From NCBI RefSeq assembly GCF_022448905.1, contig NZ_JAKVCW010000007.1, forward strand, positions 62,001 to 126,000: 64,000 nt of DNA. The letters are read 5' to 3'. The position numbers were made by a program, and so were the translations under genes. Shown here piece after piece: positions 27,143 to 35,906 of this stretch (positions are counted from its first letter, which is position 1; the number at the start of each line of letters is the position of its first letter). The DNA is from Shimia sp. Lineage in GTDB: Bacteria; Pseudomonadota; Alphaproteobacteria; Rhodobacterales; Rhodobacteraceae. The notes below the pieces were generated by a model that worked only from the letters and a program-made list of their open reading frames with translations, did no database searches and was not told the DNA's origin.

Positions 27143-28009
27143 ATGACCTACGATTTATACATCGGCGACTACGCCTATTCCTCCTGGTCGCTGCGCGGCT
27201 GGCTTCTGTTTGAAAAATTCGGCATCGCCCGGAAAACCACTTTGGTGGATTTCTCCGACAAATCTGTGGCAGAGCAACTCACCAAAATCGCGCCAGCGCG
27301 CACGGTTCCTGCGGTAAAAACACCCGAAGGCGCGATCCTCTCTGACAGTCTTGCCATTGCTGAAGAGCTCGCCACCCGCCACCCGGATGCGGGTCTTTGG
27401 CCCAGTGATCCCGGCGCACGTGCTACCGCGCGCAATCTGGCAGCCGAAATGCATTCCGGCTTTTTCACTCTGCGCAACGACTGCCCGATGAACCTGCGCC
27501 TGTCCTATGAAGACAGCAGCCCATCTGAAGACCTTATCAAGGACGTCCAACGCCTTGAAACCATTTGGGAACACGCCCGCACAAACTACGGCGCGGACGG
27601 CCCGTGGCTTTGTAGCACCTACAGCGTCGCCGATGCGTTCTACGCCCCGGTCGCGGCCCGCATTGCCGGCTACAACCTACCTGTGGGCGAGGTCGCCCAA
27701 GCCTATGTCGACACCCACCTGGCCGACCCGGCGTTCCGCCGCTGGCGCGCCATGGGATTTGCCCGTGGCGCGACCCTGCCATGGTACGCCAAAGACTACC
27801 CAACCCGCGCTTGGCCCGGCCCAAAGCCTCTCGCAGCAAAGGCCGTGGACAACGGCACGCCGGAGAACGCCAATTGCCCCTACTCCGGCAAGCCCTCCAC
27901 GCATCTGATGGAGCTCAACGGACGCACCTTTGGCCTGTGCAACGCCTTCTGCCGCGACAAAACCGTAGCCGATCCGGAAGCCTGGCCTGCCTTCATGGCG
28001 CTGCAATAG
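27143..28009 (+). CDS. Glutathione S-transferase with C-terminal TRASH/YHS-like metal-binding extension
   Basis: 288 residues. Residues 1-80 are a thioredoxin-like GST domain (SYSSW-type Ser near 13-15, and the TVPAV cis-Pro motif at 55-58). Residues about 90-215 are the helical domain with SVADAFYAPVAAR. The last 45 residues add CPYSGKP at 245-251, FGLC at 263-266 and Cys270, giving C-x20-C-x3-C followed by DPEAW. That spacing fits the TRASH/YHS family of thiophilic metal sites. The GST part should use glutathione; the substrate is unknown. Confidence 0.83.
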   Translation: MTYDLYIGDYAYSSWSLRGWLLFEKFGIARKTTLVDFSDKSVAEQLTKIAPARTVPAVKTPEGAILSDSLAIAEELATRHPDAGLWPSDPGARATARNLAAEMHSGFFTLRNDCPMNLRLSYEDSSPSEDLIKDVQRLETIWEHARTNYGADGPWLCSTYSVADAFYAPVAARIAGYNLPVGEVAQAYVDTHLADPAFRRWRAMGFARGATLPWYAKDYPTRAWPGPKPLAAKAVDNGTPENANCPYSGKPSTHLMELNGRTFGLCNAFCRDKTVADPEAWPAFMALQ

Positions 28010-28014
28010 GCGCA

Positions 28015-28063
28015 TTAACCATTCGCTAACCAACCCTCGCTACAAATAGTTAACGTTTGTTAA
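28015..28063 (+). promoter_or_regulatory. CtrA-like binding sites upstream of comM
   Basis: TTAACCATTCGCTAA (28015-28029) matches TTAA-N7-TTAA with one change and contains the exact CtrA half-site TTAACCAT. A second pair, TTAACGTTTGTTAA, follows at 28050-28063 with a 6-base spacer. Both lie within 75 bases of the comM start. Confidence 0.5.
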
Positions 28064-28088
28064 TCTGTTGTGTGGCGAGGGTTGTGCC

Positions 28089-29603
28089 GTGGTTGCTCGG
28101 GCTTATACCGTGGCTTTTGAAGGGGTTGAGGCGCATCAAGTGGAGGTGCAATGCGCCCTTGCGCCCGGTTTGCCTGCTTTCTCAATCGTTGGTCTGCCAG
28201 ACAAAGCTGTCTCTGAGGCCCGCGACCGTATCCGCGCCGCGCTTGCCGCCATGGCCATCGCCCTGCCGTCCAAACGCATCACCATCAACCTCTCCCCGGC
28301 TGATCTGCCTAAGGAAGGCAGCCATTTTGACCTGCCCATCGCAGTCGCCCTGCTGGCCGCGCTCGGCATCATCCCCGAAGACGCCTCTGAAAGCACCGTC
28401 AGCCTTGGCGAACTGTCGCTCGACGGCTCATTGGTTGGCATCACCGGCGCGCTGCCCGCCGCCATGAGCGCCGCTGAAGAGGACCGCATGTTGCTCTGCC
28501 CCGCGGTCAGCAGCCCCGAAGCCGCTTGGGTTGCCGCCACGCAAGTGATTGGCGCGGCCTCTTTGGCGGATGTGGTCCGACACTACACAGGCCAATCGCC
28601 GCTCGCGCCATCACAACCCGGCGAAGTTCGGGGCGAAAGCAGCACCCTCGACCTGCGTGACGTGAAAGGCCAGGAACGCGCCAAACGCGCCTTGGAAATC
28701 GCCGCAGCCGGAAGACATCATCTATTTATGGTGGGTTCCCCTGGCTCAGGAAAATCCATGCTGGCCGCACGGTTGCCTACGATCCTGCCTCCGATGAGCC
28801 CTGCCGAAGCGCTTGAAACCTCGATGATCCATTCGGTGGCGGGCATATTGGAGCAAGGCGGCATTTCCCGCACCCGTCCCTTTCGCGAACCGCATCATTC
28901 TGCGTCGATGGCAGCCATCGTAGGCGGCGGACGACGCGCCCAACCCGGTGAAATCTCCCTCGCCCATAATGGCGTGCTGTTCATGGATGAGATGCCGGAG
29001 TTCTCCCGCCCCGTACTCGAAACCCTGCGCCAGCCCATTGAAACCGGTCAGGTCATGATCGCCCGCGCCAACGCACACGTCACTTACCCCTGCAAATTCA
29101 TGCTGATCGCCGCCGCCAAACCTTGTCGCTGCGGTCACATGTATGACCCCGCCCAAGCCTGCGCCCGCGTGCCGGACTGTGGTCTGGAGTATCTTGGACG
29201 CTTGTCCGGCCCCCTCATGGACCGTCTGGATTTGCGCATCGAAGTGCCCCCGGTCGCCTTCCGCGACCTCGACCTGCCCAACGATGGCGACACATCGGAG
29301 AAGGTGGCTCAGCGCGTCGCCAGCGCACGTGCCATTCAAACGGAGAGGTTCACGGGCCACGACGGTATCCGCGTAAACGCCGACGCCCATGGCCAAGCTT
29401 TGGAAGAGATCGCCACGCCAGACGCCGAAGGCCGCGCGCTGCTGTCACAAGTGGCCGAACGCTTTGGCCTCACCGCGCGTGGCTATCACCGAGTCTTGCG
29501 CGTGGCCCGCACCATTGCGGACCTTGAGGATGCCGAACAAATCCGCCGCCCCCATCTGGCAGAAGCCATCAGCTTCCGCCTCACCACCAGCCAAGAGATT
29601 TAG
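28089..29603 (+). CDS. comM: ComM/YifB-family Mg-chelatase-like AAA+ ATPase
   Basis: 504 residues from the GTG at 28089 with GAGGG seven bases upstream; a TTG at 28068 would add seven residues. It has the N-terminal Lon-like domain (FSIVGLPDKAVSEARDR), Walker A GSPGSGKSML, Walker B LFMDEMPEF, a zinc-finger-like CRCGHMYDPAQACARVPDC segment, and the C-terminal Mg-chelatase domain. ComM is a branch-migration helicase used in natural transformation and gene-transfer-agent uptake in relatives. CtrA-like boxes precede it. Confidence 0.93.
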   Translation: MVARAYTVAFEGVEAHQVEVQCALAPGLPAFSIVGLPDKAVSEARDRIRAALAAMAIALPSKRITINLSPADLPKEGSHFDLPIAVALLAALGIIPEDASESTVSLGELSLDGSLVGITGALPAAMSAAEEDRMLLCPAVSSPEAAWVAATQVIGAASLADVVRHYTGQSPLAPSQPGEVRGESSTLDLRDVKGQERAKRALEIAAAGRHHLFMVGSPGSGKSMLAARLPTILPPMSPAEALETSMIHSVAGILEQGGISRTRPFREPHHSASMAAIVGGGRRAQPGEISLAHNGVLFMDEMPEFSRPVLETLRQPIETGQVMIARANAHVTYPCKFMLIAAAKPCRCGHMYDPAQACARVPDCGLEYLGRLSGPLMDRLDLRIEVPPVAFRDLDLPNDGDTSEKVAQRVASARAIQTERFTGHDGIRVNADAHGQALEEIATPDAEGRALLSQVAERFGLTARGYHRVLRVARTIADLEDAEQIRRPHLAEAISFRLTTSQEI

Positions 29604-30535
29604 GCCAGCTTGCCTTCAATCGCTTCCCAGATCTTCTCGGCGATATTCACCCCGTCAAACCGCTCCAGCTCTTGAATACCCGTGGGCGAGGTCACGTTGA
29701 TCTCTGTCAGGTAGTCGCCGATCACATCGATCCCGACAAAAATCTGCCCCTTCTCCCGCAGCAGCGGCCCAATCGCGGCACAGATTTCCAAGTCCCGCTC
29801 GGTCAGCCCAATCTTCTCTGGACGTCCACCCACGTGCATGTTCGACCGCGTCTCCCCGGCCGCAGGCACACGGTTGATTGCGCCCACAGGCTCCCCATTC
29901 ACAAGGATCACCCGCTTGTCGCCGTTGCTCACATCCGGCAGGAATTTCTGCACAATCAGCGGTTCGCGGCTAAACCCAGTAAACAGCTCATGCAGCGAGG
30001 TCAGGTTCCGATCATTGGCATCCAGTCGGAACACACCGGCGCCACCGTTGCCGTACAAAGGCTTCAAGATCACATCGCCGTGCTTGGCTTTGAATTCTTT
30101 GATGGTTTCCAGATCCCGCGCAATCGTGGTCGGCGGTGTCAGATCCGGGAAATCCAGCACCAGCAGCTTCTCCGGATAGTTCCGCACCCAGAACGGATCA
30201 TTCACCACCAGCGTGTCCGGCGCCAGCCGATCCAGCAAATGCGTGCTGGTGATGTAATGCATGTCAAACGGCGGGTCCTGGCGCAGCCAAACCACATCGA
30301 AGTCTTTCAGGTTCACCCGTTCAAATGGCCCAAGATCCACATGGTTGCCCTGCTCGCGCCGCAGCACCATGGAATGGCCCCGCGCAGTGATCTCACCTTC
30401 TTCGTAAGCTAGGTGATCCGGCGAGTAGTAAAACAGCTCATGCCCCCGCGCCTGCGCCTCTTCGGCGATGCGGAAAGAGCTGTCAGCATTGATGTCGACC
30501 GAGGTGATCGGATCCATTTGAAAGGCGATTTTCAT
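29600..30535 (-). CDS. gshB: Glutathione synthetase
   Basis: 311 residues from MKIAFQMDP; an upstream in-frame start adds nine residues and lacks a ribosome site. ATP-grasp features are FDVVWLRQDPPFDMHYI, ILKPLYGNGGAGVF (glycine-rich loop) and IFVGIDVIGDYLTEINVTSPTG. It joins gamma-glutamylcysteine to glycine. It overlaps the end of comM tail to tail by 4 bases. Third in the rsmI-yraN-gshB direction, with a 71-base gap from yraN. Confidence 0.95.
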   Translation of the reverse strand: MKIAFQMDPITSVDINADSSFRIAEEAQARGHELFYYSPDHLAYEEGEITARGHSMVLRREQGNHVDLGPFERVNLKDFDVVWLRQDPPFDMHYITSTHLLDRLAPDTLVVNDPFWVRNYPEKLLVLDFPDLTPPTTIARDLETIKEFKAKHGDVILKPLYGNGGAGVFRLDANDRNLTSLHELFTGFSREPLIVQKFLPDVSNGDKRVILVNGEPVGAINRVPAAGETRSNMHVGGRPEKIGLTERDLEICAAIGPLLREKGQIFVGIDVIGDYLTEINVTSPTGIQELERFDGVNIAEKIWEAIEGKLA

Positions 30536-30606
30536 GTGCGCACCCTGATAATAAGTCCACACTTACATGGCCCATGCCACCCCCGCTTGCAATGGGGCGC
30601 ATGATC

Positions 30607-30978
30607 TTACCAAAGCGCATTCTCAAGGATGTGAACCTCACCTTGGCCGTTCACCAAAGCCACATCAAACCGCATCTCGGTCAGCAAACCTTTGGGTTGC
30701 CCACCTGCAAATTCCTCCGCCGCGCGCATCAACCGCTCAACTTGTTTAGGCAACAACCGCGCCGCCGCGCTGTCAAAGCTGCGGCTGTGTTTGACTTCGA
30801 CAAACACCAGGTCATCGCCGTCCCGCAGGATCAGGTCCACTTCGCCCGCCTTGCCACGCCACCGCGCCTGTGCCAGCGTCAGGCCCAGCGACACATAATG
30901 GCGCAAAACCGCGTCCTCGGCGGCCTGCCCCGCCAAATAATTGCTGCGCCCGGTGTCTTCCCTGCGCGTGTCACTCAT
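30607..30978 (-). CDS. YraN/UPF0102-family endonuclease-like protein
   Basis: 123 residues. The fold is that of Holliday-junction-resolvase-type nucleases, with WRGKAGEVDLILRDGDDLVFVEVKHSRS holding the E-x-D-x11-E-V-K catalytic pattern. The cellular role is not firmly known. It sits between rsmI and gshB; an rsmI-yraN neighbourhood is very common in Proteobacteria. Confidence 0.9.
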   Translation of the reverse strand: MSDTRREDTGRSNYLAGQAAEDAVLRHYVSLGLTLAQARWRGKAGEVDLILRDGDDLVFVEVKHSRSFDSAAARLLPKQVERLMRAAEEFAGGQPKGLLTEMRFDVALVNGQGEVHILENALW

Positions 30979-31006
30979 ACCAGACCTTTGCTCAATCTCC
31001 GGCGAG

Positions 31007-31867
31007 CTACCCCGCCTTCTGCAACTTCAGAGCCAATTGGTACACTTTGCGCCGGTTGATGCTATAGGCTTTGGCAATCGCGTCTGACGCATCCCGCACT
31101 GACAAGGTCTCCAGCGCCTCTTTCAGCGCCCCTTCGATGTCGTCCTCGCTGGCCGCCTCTCCGCGTTGCCGGTCGATCAACACGACAATCTCGCCCTTGA
31201 TCGTGCGCTCCGGCAAATCTGCTGCCAATTCGTCCAGCGATCCGCGCAGCACTTCCTCAAACTTCTTGGTCAATTCGCGCGCCACAGCCGCCTTACGCCC
31301 GCCACCCAGCACCTCGGCGGCGTCTGCCACCATAGTCGCCACCCGTTTGGGCGATTCGTAAAACACAAGCGTGCCCGGCACCTCCCGTACCGCCTCCAAG
31401 GCTGTCTGCCGTGCCTTTTTGGCGTTTGGCAGAAACCCTGCAAAGAAAAACGAATCCGTCGGCAGGCCAGCGAGCGACAGGGCCGTGATGATCGCGCTTG
31501 GCCCCGGTGCACTGGTCACCAGATGGCCAGCTTCCGCCGCAGTAACTGACAGGTGATAGCCCGGATCGGCAATCAATGGCGTACCGGCTTCTGACGCGTA
31601 AGCCACCGTTTTCCCGGCCTCAAGATACCCCAAAAGCTTGCCACGCGCCCCTTCACCAGAGTGATCGTGATAGGCCAACACAGGCCGCCCATTGAGCGGC
31701 ACCCCATGTATTTCAAGGAGTTTCTTCATCGACCGCGTGTCTTCCGCCGCAATCACATCGGCGCTGGCCAAAATGTCCAAAGCCCGCAAAGTGATGTCGC
31801 GCGCACTGCCTATAGGTGTGGCGACAAAGTACAAACCGGGCTGCAATTTCACGGTCTGGTGATTCAT
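31007..31867 (-). CDS. rsmI: 16S rRNA (cytidine(1402)-2'-O)-methyltransferase
   Basis: 286 residues. A tetrapyrrole-methylase-like fold with GLYFVATPIGSARDITLRAL, the AEDTRSMKKLL segment, GTPLIADPGYHLSV and VFYESPKRV, all standard for RsmI. It methylates C1402 of 16S rRNA together with RsmH. It diverges from the LppC gene over 93 bases, which should hold both promoters. Confidence 0.95.
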   Translation of the reverse strand: MNHQTVKLQPGLYFVATPIGSARDITLRALDILASADVIAAEDTRSMKKLLEIHGVPLNGRPVLAYHDHSGEGARGKLLGYLEAGKTVAYASEAGTPLIADPGYHLSVTAAEAGHLVTSAPGPSAIITALSLAGLPTDSFFFAGFLPNAKKARQTALEAVREVPGTLVFYESPKRVATMVADAAEVLGGGRKAAVARELTKKFEEVLRGSLDELAADLPERTIKGEIVVLIDRQRGEAASEDDIEGALKEALETLSVRDASDAIAKAYSINRRKVYQLALKLQKAG

Positions 31868-31960
31868 AGCTGGACCCGCCTTTTCACTCGTTTATTATTC
31901 GGCAGCAACGCGGCCGGACCTCAATCACGGGCGTGACCCCAACGGGAGTGGAGCTTACCT

Positions 31961-33133
31961 ATGTTGTCTTTTCTTAAACCCGCCCAACGCTTTGTGAAAG
32001 GGGCGGTCGCAGGGCTTGCCGCGCTGGCACTGGCCTCTTGTGACGAAACCGGTGGAAGCTCCGGTCCAAAAATCGACGCCTCCGCCCCCGTGCCTGTGGC
32101 GCTTCTGGTGCCAAAAGGCTCGAGCAACTCTGGCGACGCACTGCTGGCACAAAGCCTTGAGAACGCAGCCAAACTGGCAATCGCAGATCTGGGTGACGTG
32201 AAAATTGATCTGCGTGTCTACGCCACGGCAGGCGATCCCAACACCGCCCAAGCCGTCGCCGTACAAGCGGTGAATGAAGGCGCCAAAATCATTCTGGGAC
32301 CGGTGTTTGGCGAAGCTGCCAACGTCGCGGCCACGGCAGTGGCCGCGCGCAATGTGAACGTGCTGTCCTTCTCCAACAACACCACCATCGCAGGCGGCAA
32401 CCTGTTTGTGCTTGGCCCAACCTTTGACAACACCGCCGACCGGCTGGTGGGTTTCGCCAAAGGTCAAGGCAAAGGCAACATCATGACGGTGCATGCCAAC
32501 AACTCCGCTGGTCTGCTGGGCAACACCGCCATCGCCAACGCCATCACCCGCAATGGCGCAAACAACGCGGGCGCAGTAGGCTATGAGTTTTCGCAAGAAG
32601 GCGTGATTGCCGCTGTCAGCCAGATCAAGCTGAACGCAGAGCAAAACGGCGCTGACACATTGTTCCTCACCGCCAACACCTCCGGCGCCCTGCCCCTGCT
32701 GACCCAGCTTCTGCCAGAAGCAGGCCTCAGCCCGGCCACCATCCAGTACATGGGCCTGACCCGTTGGGACATCCCGGCGCAAACGCTGGAACTGCCCGGC
32801 GTACAGGGTGGTTGGTATGCGATGCCAGACCCAACCCTGACCAACCAATTCCAAACCCGCTACGCGCAGGCGTACGGCGGTCTGCCCCACTCTATTGGTG
32901 GTCTGGCCTATGATGGCATTGCGGCAATCGGCGCGCTGGTCAAACAAGGCAAATCTGATGCACTGACAACAGGCGCATTGACACAAGGCGCAGGCTTTCA
33001 GGGTGTGAACGGCATCTTCCGCCTGCGCACCGACGGCACAAACGAACGCGGGCTGGCCGTGGCCACAATCCGCGACAAGAAGGTGGTAATCATTGACCCT
33101 GCCCCAACCCGATTTGGAGGCGCTGGCAGCTAA
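31961..33133 (+). CDS. Penicillin-binding protein activator, LppC/LpoA C-terminal-type lipoprotein
   Basis: 390 residues. The signal peptide ends LALASC with Cys27 as lipidation site. The mature part is a type I periplasmic-binding-protein fold (PVPVALLVPKGSSNSG, IILGPVFGEAANVAA, AGLSPATIQYMGLTRWD), as in LppC and the C-terminal part of LpoA, which activates class A PBPs from the outer membrane. It may instead bind a small ligand. The last 41 bases overlap glnD. Confidence 0.85.
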   Translation: MLSFLKPAQRFVKGAVAGLAALALASCDETGGSSGPKIDASAPVPVALLVPKGSSNSGDALLAQSLENAAKLAIADLGDVKIDLRVYATAGDPNTAQAVAVQAVNEGAKIILGPVFGEAANVAATAVAARNVNVLSFSNNTTIAGGNLFVLGPTFDNTADRLVGFAKGQGKGNIMTVHANNSAGLLGNTAIANAITRNGANNAGAVGYEFSQEGVIAAVSQIKLNAEQNGADTLFLTANTSGALPLLTQLLPEAGLSPATIQYMGLTRWDIPAQTLELPGVQGGWYAMPDPTLTNQFQTRYAQAYGGLPHSIGGLAYDGIAAIGALVKQGKSDALTTGALTQGAGFQGVNGIFRLRTDGTNERGLAVATIRDKKVVIIDPAPTRFGGAGS

Positions 33134-35906
33134 GGCCAGCGACATCTTTCCAGCCCCGCCCAGCGCGGGGCTGATCTGCTCAGCTGACGAGATTTTCAAT
33201 TGCGCCGAAGTGGCCGCGGAACTTGCCGAAATCCTGAAACAGGACGGCAAGGAAAGCGACCTGCGCAAAGAAATCGTGCCTCTTCTCATGGCCCGCCGCA
33301 AAGCGGCCATGGCTAAAATTGCAACGGCGTTCCGCGACCAACCGCGCGCCGCCCGCGCCATGACGCGCTCCTATACCTGGCTCACCGATTGCCTCGTCAG
33401 CTGCGCCTTCTACGTCGCCACCGTCCGATTCTACCCACTGCACACCCCCACCGAAGCCGAGCGCCTCGCCCTCTTTGCCGTCGGCGGCTATGGCCGTGGG
33501 GAAATGGCGCCGCAATCCGACGTAGATCTGCTGTTTTTGACGCCCTACAAAGTCACCCCATGGGCGGAGAGCGTGATCGAATCCATGCTCTACCTGCTCT
33601 GGGACCTGCGTCTCAAAGTTGGCCACAGTTCTCGTACCGTGAAGGACTGCCTGCGTTTGGGACGCGAAGACTTCACCATCCGCACGGCCTTGCTAGAAAA
33701 CCGCTTCCTGCGCGGCCATGAGCCGCTTGACGAAGAGCTCAACACCCGCCTTGAAGAGGAACTCTTCAAAGGCACCGAACAGGAATTCATCGAAGCCAAG
33801 CTCAACGAACGCGACGAGCGCCACAAAAAGCAGGGCCAGCGCTACGTGGTGGAGCCCAATGTCAAAGAGGGCAAAGGTGGCCTGCGCGACCTTCAATCGC
33901 TCTTCTGGATCGCCAAATACGTCTACCACGTCTCTGATGTCTCTGAACTTGTTGAGAAAGACGTGCTGCTTCAGGAAGAGCTTGAGCGCTTCATCGCGGC
34001 GGAAAACTTCCTCTGGGCGGTGCGTGGTCACCTGCACTTGACGGCCGGTCGCCCCATGGAGCAGTTGACCTTCGACGTGCAAGTCGAGATCGCCGATCAG
34101 ATGGGCTACACCGACAAAGGTGGCCGCCGCGCGGTGGAACACTTCATGCAAGAGTTCTTCCGCCAAGCCACCGCTGTTGGCGACTTGACCCGCATCCTGC
34201 TGACCAAGCTGGAAGCTAATCACGCCAAAGCCGAACCGCTGCTAGAGCGCATCTTCCGCCGCCGCCCACGCATGAAGCCCGGCTACAAAATGGTGCACAA
34301 CCGTCTGGATGTGGCGGATGAAAAGACCTTCCTCGACGATCCGCTCAACCTGCTGCGCCTGTTCGAAGAGGGCCTGCGTACCGGCATGTTGATCCACCCG
34401 GACGCCATGCGGCTGGTGACGGCCAATCTGCACCTGATCGACGACGACTTCCGCGCCAACAAAGAGGCGCGCCGCCTGTTCCTCGACTTACTACTGAAAC
34501 ACGGCAACCCCGAACGCGCCCTGCGCCGCATGAACGAACTGGGCGTGCTCTCAGCCTTCATTCCGGAGTTTGAGCCTATCGTCGCGATGATGCAGTTCAA
34601 CATGTATCACTCCTATACGGTGGACGAACACACCATTCAGGTGATCTCCAACTTCATGGACATCGAACGCAAAGACCTTGAGGACGAGTTGCCGCTCAGT
34701 TCCGAAATCCTCGCCTCCGGCGGCATCAACCGCAAAGTGCTCATGGTCGCCATGCTGCTGCACGACATCGGCAAAGGCCGCGACATCGACCACTCTGTGC
34801 TCGGCGCGCAAATCGCCCGCAAGGTCGCGCCGAACCTGGGCCTCAACAAAGCCGACAGTGAAACCGTGGAATGGCTGGTGCGCTATCACCTGCTGATGTC
34901 AGACACCGCGCAGAAGCGCGATATCGCTGACCCGCGCACCGTGCGCGACTTTGCCAAAGCTGTGAAAACGGTGGATCGCCTCAACCTGCTGACCATCCTG
35001 ACCGTGTGTGACATCCGCGGCGTTGGCCCGGCTACCTGGAACAACTGGAAAGCTGTTTTGATCCGCGCCCTGCATGGTCAAACCAAACTGGTGCTGGAGG
35101 ATGGCATGGAGGCCATCACCCGCGAAAACCGCGGCACCAAGGCCAAGAAACTCCTGCGCGAAGAACTGTCCGACTGGCCCAGCAAAGACCTCAAGAAAGA
35201 GACCGCCCGCCACTATGAGCCGTATTGGCAGGGCCTGCACATCACCGCCCACAAAGTGTTTGCGGACCTGCTGCGCGACATTCCGGACAACGAAGTCCGC
35301 ATCGACCTGCACCCGGACGATGACCGCGACGCCACCCGCGTCTGCTTTGCTATGGCGGACCACCCCGGCATCTTCTCGCGCATGTGTGGCGCATTGGCTC
35401 TGGTGGGCGCCAACATCGTCGACGCCCGCACCTTCACCTCCAAAGACGGCTACGCCACCGCCGCCTTCTGGATTCAGGATGCGGAAGACAAGCCGTATGA
35501 GGCCGCCCGACTGCCGCGCCTTCGAAAGATGATTGAGCGCACCCTGGCTGGTGAGGTTGTCACCACCGAGGCCATCAAATCCCGCGACGTGATCAAAAAG
35601 CGCGAACGGGCCTTTAAGGTGCCGACCACGATCCTGTTTGATAACGAAGGCTCAGAAATCTACACCATCATTGAAGTGGACACCCGCGATCGCGCAGGCC
35701 TGCTGTTTGACCTCACCCGAACCTTGGCCAACAGCAACGTCTACATCGCCTCCGCCGTGATTGCGACTTTTGGCGAGCAGGTGGTCGACACCTTTTACGT
35801 CAAAGACATGTTTGGCCTGAAGTTCCACGCCGAAGGCAAACAAAAGGCGCTGGAGAAGAAACTGCGCGAAGCCATCCAGCAAGGCGCTGAAAGGGCCAAC
35901 GCATGA
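33093..35906 (+). CDS. glnD: Bifunctional uridylyltransferase/uridylyl-removing enzyme GlnD
   Basis: 937 residues. The nucleotidyltransferase domain has GGYGRGEMAPQSDVDLLF (from residue 131), the HD phosphohydrolase domain has HDIGKGRDIDHS (from 557), and two ACT domains start near 749 and 856. GlnD modifies PII proteins according to glutamine level and so sets nitrogen control. The start is a TTG at 33093 with AAGGTGG upstream, inside the LppC gene; the first in-frame ATG would remove more than 60 residues. It overlaps murJ by 4 bases. Confidence 0.93.
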   Translation: MTLPQPDLEALAAKASDIFPAPPSAGLICSADEIFNCAEVAAELAEILKQDGKESDLRKEIVPLLMARRKAAMAKIATAFRDQPRAARAMTRSYTWLTDCLVSCAFYVATVRFYPLHTPTEAERLALFAVGGYGRGEMAPQSDVDLLFLTPYKVTPWAESVIESMLYLLWDLRLKVGHSSRTVKDCLRLGREDFTIRTALLENRFLRGHEPLDEELNTRLEEELFKGTEQEFIEAKLNERDERHKKQGQRYVVEPNVKEGKGGLRDLQSLFWIAKYVYHVSDVSELVEKDVLLQEELERFIAAENFLWAVRGHLHLTAGRPMEQLTFDVQVEIADQMGYTDKGGRRAVEHFMQEFFRQATAVGDLTRILLTKLEANHAKAEPLLERIFRRRPRMKPGYKMVHNRLDVADEKTFLDDPLNLLRLFEEGLRTGMLIHPDAMRLVTANLHLIDDDFRANKEARRLFLDLLLKHGNPERALRRMNELGVLSAFIPEFEPIVAMMQFNMYHSYTVDEHTIQVISNFMDIERKDLEDELPLSSEILASGGINRKVLMVAMLLHDIGKGRDIDHSVLGAQIARKVAPNLGLNKADSETVEWLVRYHLLMSDTAQKRDIADPRTVRDFAKAVKTVDRLNLLTILTVCDIRGVGPATWNNWKAVLIRALHGQTKLVLEDGMEAITRENRGTKAKKLLREELSDWPSKDLKKETARHYEPYWQGLHITAHKVFADLLRDIPDNEVRIDLHPDDDRDATRVCFAMADHPGIFSRMCGALALVGANIVDARTFTSKDGYATAAFWIQDAEDKPYEAARLPRLRKMIERTLAGEVVTTEAIKSRDVIKKRERAFKVPTTILFDNEGSEIYTIIEVDTRDRAGLLFDLTRTLANSNVYIASAVIATFGEQVVDTFYVKDMFGLKFHAEGKQKALEKKLREAIQQGAERANA

